Shown: positions 24,219 through 33,643 of the stretch, piece after piece
Layout: each line of letters begins with the position of its first letter
Position numbering within the stretch: position 1 is the stretch's first letter
Source of the DNA: JBOFHT01 sp051649785
GTDB taxonomy: Archaea > Methanobacteriota > Methanobacteria > Methanobacteriales > Methanobacteriaceae
Reading direction: 5' to 3'
Assembly: GCA_051649785.1 (NCBI GenBank)
Contig: JBOFHT010000088.1
Span: 1 to 36,078 of the forward strand
Length of the DNA: 36,078 nt
Notes under the pieces: model-generated
Databases searched by the model: none
What the model was told of the DNA's origin: nothing
Seen by the model: the letters and a program-made list of their open reading frames with translations, nothing else
Program-made: the position numbers and the translations under genes

Positions 24219-27200
24219 TTAAAAATTCCTATTAATAAATTCTTCTAAACCCATCCACCCTAGATTAATTGTTTGACCCATACCTATATCACCTGTAATC
24301 CATGTAGCATGATACCCTACTTTCACTGCATATTTAGCTCCCTTAATACCATTTACAGTAGGTTTTATTGCCCATCCTCCAGATAAAGATCCTATTACAC
24401 TTGTTCCAAAGCCTCCCCAATTATATAAATTAGTATAATCTTCGAATAATCCATTACCGTAAGCTGATAGAATTACTCCGGCAGTACCTAATACTATTGC
24501 TACTGGGAGTCCTACTCCTGTAGCTGCTGCTATAACAGCACCAGTCATTAAAATCCCACCTAAAGTATCTGCACCCATACGCATGAAAATCTTATTGTGG
24601 CCTTGGCTTTCAAGTTGTTTAATCTCTTTATCAATAGTTTTAATTACAGAAACACTTGTATCTACAACAGCTTTCCCTATATCGTAATAAGTCTTTACAG
24701 TATTAATAGTAGATGAAATAATAGCTTTTCCTACATTAGTTATTGCAGAAGTAACAACTTTACTACCAATATTAGCTGCAGTCTTTATACCATTATAGAC
24801 CCATTTGCCAGCTGTTAAAACATCTTTCCAATCATAAACTTTAACCTGATATCTTATTGTCTGGAACCATCCTAAACTCTTAACATAAGGGACTCTAATA
24901 GTATAATAACTCCATCTCATACTTGTTTGAAGAGTAGGATATTTAACACCAAACCATCCAGTCTTCCACACAACTTTCACAGAAAATACAGGATACGGAA
25001 TTTTAATAGTTTTATAATAAATTTTAGGGGGATGATAAACATACCTAGTACGCCATTCATAATGCCATAACCCCTTAATATCCTTCATCAACTTATCAGA
25101 CAAAGGTGTGCAATTAGCAATAGACCCATTAACCACTAAAACAATACCAGTAAATAAATCTTCAAATTTAGTTAAGTTCATAGATATAATTCCAAGATTA
25201 GGGTCAAATAAAGTAATAGATTCATTAGTTATATTCAAAATAAGAACATAATGATTATAACCATTAATCTTTAAAAGAACAATATGATCAACTTTTAGTT
25301 TGTCCATAGTTACATTGTATGCATTTACAGGTATGCCTTTTGATTCTGAAGCATTTTTAAGACCCCATAAACTAGTACCAGTATTATCAGTTCCTGCAAG
25401 TTTTGCTATTTCCTCTTCTGAAATAAACATTCCCCATTTTTTAAATAATGTAGCAAGAGCAGCAGGACCACAACTATAAACCGTAGACGCCATAACCATT
25501 TCACTATCATCAATAACAGAAAAATCAGCCAACCAGTTATCTTTAAAATAATTAGAACTATTGAAAGTAGCCATAGCATTATACAAAGATAAACCAGCAC
25601 CATTTTCAGTGAAATTGTTACCAATTACACGATTACTATCAGTTTTAAATAGATAAACTCCAACCCAATTGTTAATAAGCTTATTGTTTAAAATCTGGAT
25701 ATTATCACTATATCTAATAGAAATAGCATAATAATTATAAACTAATTCATTATTGGATAATGTATTAAAATGAGAATTTTGTAAATTAATACCATTTTCA
25801 TTTGAAATTAATCTATTATCTATAATCCTATTATTATTTGAAGCAATTAATGAAATACCTTCAATACTGTCAAAAATATTATTATTTTGTATAGTATTAT
25901 TTCCAGAACAATAAAGATAAATATTTTGATCAAAACCACTAATATTATTATTTTTTATAATACATCCATATGCATAAGTCAAACTTATACCATATGATTC
26001 ACCAAATCCAACAATATTAAAACCACTAATCATACTACCACTACCTGAAGAAGTAATAGTAATAGTGTTTTGATTAATTTTATCAGGATATAAATAAACT
26101 TTTTCACCAGAAACAGCTTCTAAAGTAATTTTTTTATTTATGATGACATTTTCATAATAAGAACCTTCAGAAACACGAATCACATCACCATCCCTAGTAT
26201 TAACACTATTAATAGCATCCTGAATAGTTCCAAATTGTTCTCCTGTCCTATTATTAACAATACCTGTAACATTAATAGGTAATACATTGAAAGTTTTATT
26301 TATAGAATAACCTAAAAATGAAACATTGATTGTTGCAGAACCACTAGTAGTATTAGTAACTTTAACTTTAGATTTACCACCAGTCATGTTAGCAGAATTT
26401 GTAATATTTCCATTTGTGGACTCAAAATAGATAATTAAGTCATCAGGAATATTACCATAAGGTGAACAATCTTCACCATTACTATTAAATGATAAATCAG
26501 CAGAAATTAAGTAGTCATAATAAGTACTGTTCCATGTAGACCGATTAGTAGAAGTTGAAACTCTTAAAACTAAATAAGGATCATATGATACATTACCCCC
26601 ATTTATATAGATGTCACTACCATTAACTGAAGAAACAGTAGGATTATTAGAACCCCACCAATTATTGGTGAAATTCACATTATTTACATTTTCACTATAA
26701 AACCCATATTGATTATTGTTAAATATAAGGTTATAGTGACCTTCACATGATGAATTTTTCAAATAAACACCAATATTATTATTTGAAATAATATTATCAT
26801 AGAATTTACCTTTATTTGAATATTGGGCAAATAAACCAATGCCATTATCAGACATATTATTGTAAGCAATCTCATCTAATGATGAATTATATATACTAAT
26901 ACCATTAGCTGTATTGTTTGATATGTTATTAGTTGTTAAAATGTTTCCACTTGAATTCCAAATTTCAATCCCATTGAAATTATTAGTAACTTTATTTTCT
27001 AAAATAGTATTATTAGATGATTTGTTAATAAAAATACCTGAACTATTAGTTGAACCATTAATCCAAAGATTCTGTAACAAACTACCATTACCATACCCAT
27101 TAATAGTAAAAACCGGTGAAGAATGATTTAAAGATTGAATTAGTATAATATCTCCAGATAAAGAATTAATTGTTAATTGTTTATTTAAAATAATATTTTC

Positions 27201-30200
27201 AATATATTTTATATTAGACAACCATAAAGTATCACCACTAATAGTATTATTACTATTAATAGCCTCTTGTAAACTATTAAAAAATTCATTATTCCTGAAA
27301 TTATAAGTTTTATTAGGATTAGAAACAGCCAACCACGGCAAAACAGTAAATTGGTCAGAAATAGTCCCATTATCATCACTATATGAACTCATAACATTAG
27401 CAAATATATAAACCAAAGATTCAAAACCTATTACACTACCCAAAGTACTGTTAACAAAGTTAAACGGTGTTTTACTATTATTATTTGAATAAGAAAGAAC
27501 ATAATCGGCTATTTCCAAAATCTCATCATAATAAATATCTCCCTTCGTGATATTTTCAGAAACATTAGTTATATTGTGAGGTGTTAATCTGTCTAAAATT
27601 AAACATGTATTAATATCATTTTTAATAAATATAACTGCTTTAGAAGAAAGCTTTAAAAACTCATCCATAGAAATATTAACTCCTGAAATAAAGACACTGA
27701 TGGGGAGCACATGATTACTATCAATATATGATTTTATATAATTAGAAGCATTTTTTAATTGTTCCATAGAAACAAAAACAGTAGTGGAATTAGAAATCAC
27801 ATTCCATGATATTATATTAACAAATGCACTTGTTTTATTGGTTATTAGATAAGACCTTAAAGCTTGACTATACATATAAACAAGAGAATTAAAACCTACT
27901 TTACCAAAAGAAGAATTCTGATAATCCGGAGCACGACCATTAATATCCATAAACTCCATAATACTTGAAGTAACATCAATCAAATCACTAATAGAAATAC
28001 CAAATGACTGATTAATATTTTCAGAAATATTAACTGGAGAACTATAATATATAATAGGGATTCTACCATCAAATCCATTATTAATATTTATAAGTCCCAT
28101 TGCAGCTAGATTTAAAAACTGACCCATTGTAAGATTAGACCCATTAATAACTACAGAGCTTGGTAAAGTATGGAACTTTTCAATATAATCAGCTACAAAT
28201 TTACTACCCCATAAAATATCATTAATAGAAACAAATTTAGTATTATTATTAGAAACTACACTCCAATTATTAAAGTAATAGTTATCTGGCAAACTACTAG
28301 TATTAAAATAATAGCTTAAAATGCTAGAAAAAGTATAAATTAAAGATTGGTATGAAATATTACCTAAACTAGTAGCAATATGTGGTGGAATATTACTATT
28401 GTTACGTATATAAGAACTAACATTATTTGCTAAAGATATATAAAACTCATCATCTATAATTGAAGGTTTAATATTTTCTAAAGTATTTATTGGAGCATTA
28501 TAATTTTCTATTAAAATATTAACTCTTAGTCCACCACTAATATAATCTAAACTATTACTCAATAACTTCAAGTACTGGGGCATAGAAATAGTAAAATTTG
28601 CAATTTTAATGTCAGTTGGAAGACTATGACGGTTTTCAATATAATACTTAACAAAATTAGAAAACATCACCACTTCACCTACAGAAACAAAGCTATTAGT
28701 TGAGTTAGATACTTTTTTCCATGGTTCAATAACTATAAAATCAGGTAATTTACCAGTTTTTTTAATTGAGCTTAGTATTTGGGAGTACATGTAAATTAGA
28801 GAGTCATAGCGTATGTTACCAATGCTTGAATTCTGGAAATTAGGAGCACGACCATCAAACATGAAAAACTCAATACTACGGGCCAAATCCAAATAAGCAA
28901 CCTGATCAAGAATTCCACCATTAGTAGTTTCAGAATAAGAAGTTGGATATCCATAACTACCAAGAATAATTTGACCTGCATAAGTACCATTCAAATTATG
29001 TAAAGTAGTAACAAGAACTTTTAAAAACTGAGGCATAGTAACACTATAACCACCAATACTAACATTATTTGGTAAAACATGATTAGCTTCAATATAATAT
29101 TCTACAAACTCCGCAGCCTCCATGATTTGAGTTTCACTAAAACTTACAGTACTAGTATTAGAAATAACAGACCAAGGATTAACAGAAACATACTCAGGCA
29201 ATGACCCTCTACTATTATAATAATTTAAAATAATAGCATAAGTGAAAACCAAGTTTTGATAAGACATATTTCCTTGAGATACCCAAACATAATTAGGAGC
29301 CTGGTTATTAGTATTCATAAACGATATAATATTATCAATAGCATTAAAATAATTATCAAAATTAATTTTACCTGCTTTTAAACTTTCAGAAGGGCTGTTT
29401 GAATTACTGTAATTCTTTAAAATAATAGATTGGTATAAACCATCCTTAATATTTTTCAAAGAAACAATTTCCAACATCAAAAATTGGTTCATATTAACCA
29501 TAACCCCAGAAAGATTTAAACTACTTGGTAAAGTATGATTAACCTCAACATAGTTTTTAACATAAAAAGCCATAGACTTAATAAGATCCATACTAATAAA
29601 GGTAGTTGAACTATTCTGTACAGTACTCCAAGGAACTAAAGTAATATAATTTGGCAAAACATTATTCTTATTTGCAGAAACTAAAAGCTGAGCATAAATA
29701 TAAACTAGTGACTCATAGGAAATATAACCACGAACACTAGTTGCATAGTTAGGAGCAGCACCATTAGCATCCATAAAATTAATAAGGGAATTAGCCACTA
29801 CTAAATAATCATTTAAAAGAAGATTACCTCCAGTAATACTCTCATGTGAATTGGGAGCAGCACTAAAATTTCCTAAAACAAGAGATTGTATTAAAGATCC
29901 ATTTAAATTTATAATAGACATTGTTGAAAGCTTTAAAAAATCACTCATTTTAATTTTATGTTCAGAAATAATAATAAAACTAGGTAAATTATGCTGTGAT
30001 TCAACATGAGAAACCAAAGTACTTGAAGCAGCAATAATATCCCCCATACTCAAAAACACAGTACGATTATTAGATACTAAATTCCATGGAAGAACTGTTA
30101 TAAAATTAGGTAAAGAATTTAAAGTCTGGTAAGAATAGAAAACCTGTGCAAAAGTATAAACAAGAGAATAATAACTAATATTCCCTAACTTAGTAGAAAT

Positions 30201-31361
30201 AGAGATAGGTATTCCCGTATTAGAGCTAATATAATTTTTCACATCACTTGCTAACTTTAAATATTCTGATTTATTCAAAGTACCTGATTTTGAAATATTT
30301 TCAAAAGAATTAGAAACACTAACATTTTCCAAAACAATAGAAGAGTTATTACTGCCATTAATATTCAAAATACCAATAGAAAATAATTTTAAAACTTGAG
30401 AAATATTAAGGCAAATTCCATTATGAGTAACATTTTTTGGTAATTCATGATTATATTCAACATAATTAACAATAAAACTAGCAATATAACCTAAATCTTC
30501 TTTAGAAAACTTAATATTGCTTGTAGTGTTATTTGTAGTTACAGGAATACTAATAGTATATGTGGCAGTATAGTTAGCTGTAGGATTGCCTTTATTGTCA
30601 ATAGCATAATACTTCAAAGTTGTAGTTCCCGAACTAAGTGTTATAGTAGCTGTTTTAACTGCATTAACCCAAGCCCCATTGTTAATACTATAATAAACTT
30701 TAGGACTAGTATCAACAGTATCACTAGCAGCTAGTGTAACCGTTTTAGTAGTATTATAAGTCCCTGAAGCTAAACTATTAGTTATAGTTGGAGGCATATT
30801 ATCAATTATCACCCCTGCAGAATTCACTCCCGAAATCTGAGTTATAGTCACAGAATTAGGTAAAACACCATTCACATAATAATAATCAACTATTCTAGCA
30901 TAAGCGTATATCAATGACTCATAACGAATGTTTCCCAATGTACTCGATGCATAATTAGGAGCAACACCATTCGTATTAATATAATTTTGAATATTCTGAG
31001 CAACAGTTAAATACTGGGCTTTTGTTAAAGTACCCGTTGCAGTCCCAGAAGGACCTGATGGAGCACCAACACTCTTAATAGTAACAGCCGTTTTCGAACT
31101 TTTATTAAGATACAAAGTAGAGTTAACCAGAGAATACAAATAAGAAGGCATAGAACTATTCTTATTGGAAATCTGAACATAGTTTGGTAATTTACTATTA
31201 GATGCGGTGTAATTTTTAACAGCAGATGAAGATGTCTTCATTTCAGTCTCGTTTAACGTAGCTGCCGACACAACCCCCATAAACATAATCAAAAGAACCA
31301 AGCAAGAAAATAAAAAAATTAACTTCTTAACATTCATTAATAAAAACCCCTTAAACCTCAT
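24219..31361 (-). CDS. Giant secreted adhesin-like protein: pseudomurein-binding repeats, beta-helices, C39-like peptidase, hydrophobic C terminus
   Basis: The 2380-residue protein has a signal peptide (MNVKKLIFLFSCLVLLIMF, ending VVSAA; the ATG at 31337 is an alternative start). A first pair of pseudomurein-binding-type repeats (about 40-185) is followed by a chitobiase-C-type beta domain (about 188-272) and seven further paired repeats (about 285-1330) with LPN/LPS.. and YESLVY signatures. Beta-helix regions lie near 1360-1590 and 1705-1945. A C39-like cysteine peptidase domain follows (about 1950-2085) with C1964 (SCGPAALATL), H2037 (NHYVLIL) and D2053 (FDPNLG); the usual Gln six residues before Cys is Ala. 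The C terminus (about 2095-2380) has aromatic strands, an amphipathic region and a Gly/Ala-rich hydrophobic hairpin (about 2258-2300). It should sit in or on the pseudomurein wall. The C terminus resembles a toxin or pore region, which is inference. Confidence 0.88.
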   Translation of the reverse strand: MRFKGFLLMNVKKLIFLFSCLVLLIMFMGVVSAATLNETEMKTSSSAVKNYTASNSKLPNYVQISNKNSSMPSYLYSLVNSTLYLNKSSKTAVTIKSVGAPSGPSGTATGTLTKAQYLTVAQNIQNYINTNGVAPNYASSTLGNIRYESLIYAYARIVDYYYVNGVLPNSVTITQISGVNSAGVIIDNMPPTITNSLASGTYNTTKTVTLAASDTVDTSPKVYYSINNGAWVNAVKTATITLSSGTTTLKYYAIDNKGNPTANYTATYTISIPVTTNNTTSNIKFSKEDLGYIASFIVNYVEYNHELPKNVTHNGICLNISQVLKLFSIGILNINGSNNSSIVLENVSVSNSFENISKSGTLNKSEYLKLASDVKNYISSNTGIPISISTKLGNISYYSLVYTFAQVFYSYQTLNSLPNFITVLPWNLVSNNRTVFLSMGDIIAASSTLVSHVESQHNLPSFIIISEHKIKMSDFLKLSTMSIINLNGSLIQSLVLGNFSAAPNSHESITGGNLLLNDYLVVANSLINFMDANGAAPNYATSVRGYISYESLVYIYAQLLVSANKNNVLPNYITLVPWSTVQNSSTTFISMDLIKSMAFYVKNYVEVNHTLPSSLNLSGVMVNMNQFLMLEIVSLKNIKDGLYQSIILKNYSNSNSPSESLKAGKINFDNYFNAIDNIISFMNTNNQAPNYVWVSQGNMSYQNLVFTYAIILNYYNSRGSLPEYVSVNPWSVISNTSTVSFSETQIMEAAEFVEYYIEANHVLPNNVSIGGYSVTMPQFLKVLVTTLHNLNGTYAGQIILGSYGYPTSYSETTNGGILDQVAYLDLARSIEFFMFDGRAPNFQNSSIGNIRYDSLIYMYSQILSSIKKTGKLPDFIVIEPWKKVSNSTNSFVSVGEVVMFSNFVKYYIENRHSLPTDIKIANFTISMPQYLKLLSNSLDYISGGLRVNILIENYNAPINTLENIKPSIIDDEFYISLANNVSSYIRNNSNIPPHIATSLGNISYQSLIYTFSSILSYYFNTSSLPDNYYFNNWSVVSNNNTKFVSINDILWGSKFVADYIEKFHTLPSSVVINGSNLTMGQFLNLAAMGLININNGFDGRIPIIYYSSPVNISENINQSFGISISDLIDVTSSIMEFMDINGRAPDYQNSSFGKVGFNSLVYMYSQALRSYLITNKTSAFVNIISWNVISNSTTVFVSMEQLKNASNYIKSYIDSNHVLPISVFISGVNISMDEFLKLSSKAVIFIKNDINTCLILDRLTPHNITNVSENITKGDIYYDEILEIADYVLSYSNNNSKTPFNFVNSTLGSVIGFESLVYIFANVMSSYSDDNGTISDQFTVLPWLAVSNPNKTYNFRNNEFFNSLQEAINSNNTISGDTLWLSNIKYIENIILNKQLTINSLSGDIILIQSLNHSSPVFTINGYGNGSLLQNLWINGSTNSSGIFINKSSNNTILENKVTNNFNGIEIWNSSGNILTTNNISNNTANGISIYNSSLDEIAYNNMSDNGIGLFAQYSNKGKFYDNIISNNNIGVYLKNSSCEGHYNLIFNNNQYGFYSENVNNVNFTNNWWGSNNPTVSSVNGSDIYINGGNVSYDPYLVLRVSTSTNRSTWNSTYYDYLISADLSFNSNGEDCSPYGNIPDDLIIYFESTNGNITNSANMTGGKSKVKVTNTTSGSATINVSFLGYSINKTFNVLPINVTGIVNNRTGEQFGTIQDAINSVNTRDGDVIRVSEGSYYENVIINKKITLEAVSGEKVYLYPDKINQNTITITSSGSGSMISGFNIVGFGESYGISLTYAYGCIIKNNNISGFDQNIYLYCSGNNTIQNNNIFDSIEGISLIASNNNRIIDNRLISNENGINLQNSHFNTLSNNELVYNYYAISIRYSDNIQILNNKLINNWVGVYLFKTDSNRVIGNNFTENGAGLSLYNAMATFNSSNYFKDNWLADFSVIDDSEMVMASTVYSCGPAALATLFKKWGMFISEEEIAKLAGTDNTGTSLWGLKNASESKGIPVNAYNVTMDKLKVDHIVLLKINGYNHYVLILNITNESITLFDPNLGIISMNLTKFEDLFTGIVLVVNGSIANCTPLSDKLMKDIKGLWHYEWRTRYVYHPPKIYYKTIKIPYPVFSVKVVWKTGWFGVKYPTLQTSMRWSYYTIRVPYVKSLGWFQTIRYQVKVYDWKDVLTAGKWVYNGIKTAANIGSKVVTSAITNVGKAIISSTINTVKTYYDIGKAVVDTSVSVIKTIDKEIKQLESQGHNKIFMRMGADTLGGILMTGAVIAAATGVGLPVAIVLGTAGVILSAYGNGLFEDYTNLYNWGGFGTSVIGSLSGGWAIKPTVNGIKGAKYAVKVGYHATWITGDIGMGQTINLGWMGLEEFINRNF

Positions 31362-31639
31362 TAACTTCTAAAACCCCTTTCAAATAATTAAAAAGATAAA
31401 TTTTAGCAACCCTAATTTATTAGCTAATTAATAATAAAAAATGATTAAAAAATAATAGCTTTTAATAAAAAAAACTAATAAAATAGTGGGCAAAAAATAG
31501 AATAGAGGACAGTTTTATTAAATTTTAGTTCAATACAATAGTTTAAAAATTAACAAATAAACCTATTATATTAACAAGCTATTAATATACATATAAAAAA
31601 ATATTAACTAAGTAATACTTAAATGTTTCTATTTAAACC
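31362..31639. other. Upstream region of the giant surface protein gene
   Basis: About 280 bp of AT-rich DNA lie between the start codon and the insertion element and must contain the promoter and leader of the giant gene if these survived the insertion. The 9 bp at 31631-31639 (ATTTAAACC) are the left target duplication of the IS. No gene is visible. Confidence 0.55.
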
Positions 31640-31658
31640 CAACTCTGTCAATTTAAGG
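31640..31658. repeat. Left terminal inverted repeat of the IS
   Basis: CAACTCTGTCAATTTAAGG is the exact reverse complement of 33191-33209, and related ends bound the MITE at 23073-23182. Confidence 0.92.
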
Positions 31659-31787
31659 GTTTTTGTTTTTAGAAGTTTTTTCGGTTGTTGTATGGGTATT
31701 TTTTGGTTTTTGTCTTTTTTCTTGTTGTCGAGGGTTTCTTTTTTGTTTTTAGAAGTTTTTTCATTGCTATTTTGTGTACTTCTTGTT

Positions 31788-32975
31788 CTAACTTTTTTCT
31801 TTCTTTTTCTGTTGTTGTAGTAGGTTCATTTTTAGTTTTCCTGCTAATATGTTAATATTTACTTGGTATTTGTATTTAGAGTTGTTATGTTCTTTTGTTT
31901 TTTCTATTTTTTGGTTACATTCTGTTTTGAAGTCTATTAGTATGTTATACATGAGTATTTGGGAGTAAAAGTCTTGTTCTATTATTATTTTTCTTTTTCC
32001 TGAGAAGTTTTCTATATGTATTTTGTTTTTTAGAACATCGTATCCTTTTTCTATTTGCCATCTTTCGCCGTATATTTCTTTTAATTCTTGTGGTGATGCG
32101 ATATTTTCTGTTAAATTGGTTATTAAGGTTTCTATTTTCCCAGTTTCTAATGGAATATTCACGATTCTTAAATTAAGATAGTTTGTTTGTTCTGCTTTTT
32201 CTTTTAAAGCTTTGTTTTTTATTTTTTGTGTTCGGTTGCTTGTTAATCGGATATCAACCCATTCATCATCTGTTTTCATCTTTTTCCGTTCTTTTTTGTA
32301 AATGCTTTTTTTGAGGCGGAATATGAAGTGGCTTTGTTTTTCGGATAATTGCATAAATAGTTCTGTAGAAGCATAAAGTCGGTCAAAAACTATGATGGCT
32401 TTTTTTAAATCAATAATTTCACTTGTATTTTCGATATTTTCGTATGCTAATCTGTGTTCGCCAACAGACATTGTGTTTATGGTGGAATCTATTATAAAAT
32501 CGTTTTTAACATCAGAAATGACTGATATTCTAGCTTTAGGCGTATCGGTTTTTTTTAAGGCTCTTAATGGAACATCAAATTCTTCTCTAGTTTGTTGAGT
32601 ATTAGGCAATTCTAATTGAGAACCATCAGCAGCAAGAACAAAAAGACCTTTATGGGTCTTTAAAGGGTATTCTGTGGAGGAATAGACTTTTTTAAGGGTA
32701 TTAGCATTACTACATTTGAAAATTGTGGGATCGAGATATGATCTTTGTTGTGACAGATTTTGTTTAGTAATAGACACACTATCATCTCCATTTTTAATAT
32801 TAAAGAATTCAATAAGCTCTAAAACCGTTGTTTTACCTTTATTTCCAAGTATATAATGAGTAATGGTTTCAAGATCAGTTTTACGCTTTCTTGAAAATTT
32901 GTTTTTTGCTAAAATAAAATTTTGTTTTTTATTTCTAATTAAGTTTTGCAAATCAGGAAAAAATGAAGCTAACAT
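31788..32975 (-). CDS. IS4 family DDE transposase
   Basis: The 395-residue transposase has a DDE catalytic triad placed as in the IS4 group: D117 in AADGSQLELP, D198 in IVFDRLYAS, and E309 in the YREK signature YGERWQIEKGYDVLK (Tyr-2-Arg-3-Glu-6-Lys). An N-terminal helical DNA-binding region (about 1-100) and a basic C-terminal tail ending QQQKKKEKS complete it. The length is normal and no frameshift or stop interrupts it, so it looks active. The ATG at 32975 follows CGGTGTTTAACA. It is the only gene of the element at 31640-33209. Confidence 0.94.
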   Translation of the reverse strand: MLASFFPDLQNLIRNKKQNFILAKNKFSRKRKTDLETITHYILGNKGKTTVLELIEFFNIKNGDDSVSITKQNLSQQRSYLDPTIFKCSNANTLKKVYSSTEYPLKTHKGLFVLAADGSQLELPNTQQTREEFDVPLRALKKTDTPKARISVISDVKNDFIIDSTINTMSVGEHRLAYENIENTSEIIDLKKAIIVFDRLYASTELFMQLSEKQSHFIFRLKKSIYKKERKKMKTDDEWVDIRLTSNRTQKIKNKALKEKAEQTNYLNLRIVNIPLETGKIETLITNLTENIASPQELKEIYGERWQIEKGYDVLKNKIHIENFSGKRKIIIEQDFYSQILMYNILIDFKTECNQKIEKTKEHNNSKYKYQVNINILAGKLKMNLLQQQKKKEKS

Positions 32976-33190
32976 TGTTAAACACCGTCTACTTAATTAA
33001 ATTTAAATAGTTCTACATAAAACTAATTATAAATATTTAAAAACAATCAATACAATTAATTAAATACTTATAACTTAATTAATAAGTATATAGCTCATTA
33101 TATTTAAATTTAACTATTTTAATCTTTAAATATAAAAAAAGAAGAATTAAAACAAATAAAAAAAGAAATTTAGGTGAAATAAAAAGAAAA

Positions 33191-33209
33191 CCTTAAATTG
33201 ACAGAGTTG
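33191..33209. repeat. Right terminal inverted repeat of the IS
   Basis: CCTTAAATTGACAGAGTTG is the reverse complement of 31640-31658. It is followed at once by the target duplication ATTTAAACT. Confidence 0.92.
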
Positions 33210-33278
33210 ATTTAAACTACATAGTATAACAAAGATATTAATAATATATTAACTAAAAATTATTATATTAAATTATAC

Positions 33279-33434
33279 TCATATATTATTAATTAAAAAT
33301 AAACCAGCTACCAAAGCAATGACTACACTTATAAAAAATGCTAAAGCACCTTTTGGCAATAATAAGTGTTTAATAAGTATAGATACACCTACAATTAATC
33401 CTATAACTAAAAATTTTAAAAAAATATCGTCCAT
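33279..33434 (-). CDS. Small two-helix membrane protein, paralogue of the 23510-23683 product
   Basis: A 51-codon frame starts at ATG 33434, preceded by GGTGGGGGATTAATTC, a strong ribosome binding site. It encodes two hydrophobic helices (about 4-24 and 29-49) with KHLLLPKG between them. Side by side with the 57-residue protein at 23510-23683, about half the positions are identical, notably LVIG, LLP.GAL.FF and VIAL. It lies upstream of the insertion element. Before the IS arrived it would have been about 1.9 kb upstream of the giant surface gene by the same strand order. Function is unknown. Confidence 0.75.
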   Translation of the reverse strand: MDDIFLKFLVIGLIVGVSILIKHLLLPKGALAFFISVVIALVAGLFLINNI

Positions 33435-33502
33435 GAATTAATCCCCCACCACAATAAACTAATAAACTTTAATAAAATAGGTGTAAATTATATAAATAAA
33501 CA

Positions 33503-33608
33503 GAGTCTTAGTCAAAACTCGAAATTTCTAAATCAAAAATTCATTAAAATCTTGATTAAGATAAATGAAAAAAATTTTTCTATCTGAAAAATCGTTTTAG
33601 CCGGACCA
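33503..33608. mobile_element. Miniature element family 2, copy D
   Basis: The left end GAGTCTTAGTCAAAACTC, core GAAATTTCTAAATC then AAAAATTCATTAAAATC, and right end GAAAAATCGTTTTAGCCGGACC match the copies at 16756 and (inverted) 18085. It lies between the small membrane gene and the 134-residue secreted protein gene. Boundaries are approximate and no target duplication is clear. Confidence 0.65.
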
Positions 33609-33643
33609 TACAATAGTTAAAAAAGTTAAAAAATTTATTTTAT

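Larger units (their letters stand above)
31640..33209 (-). mobile_element. IS4-type insertion sequence, apparently complete, 1570 bp
   Basis: The ends are 19-bp perfect inverted repeats CAACTCTGTCAATTTAAGG (31640-31658 and 33191-33209, inverted). They are flanked by ATTTAAACC (31631-31639) and ATTTAAACT (33210-33218), a 9-bp target duplication with one mismatch, or 8 bp perfect. One transposase gene fills the element. The intact structure implies insertion recent enough to keep both ends. It separates the giant surface gene from the small membrane paralogue upstream. Confidence 0.92.

Noticed and set aside
31623..31820. 65-codon plus-strand frame rich in Phe and Leu
   Set aside because: It begins in the target duplication, runs through the terminal repeat of the IS and overlaps the end of the transposase gene; it is T-rich by composition.
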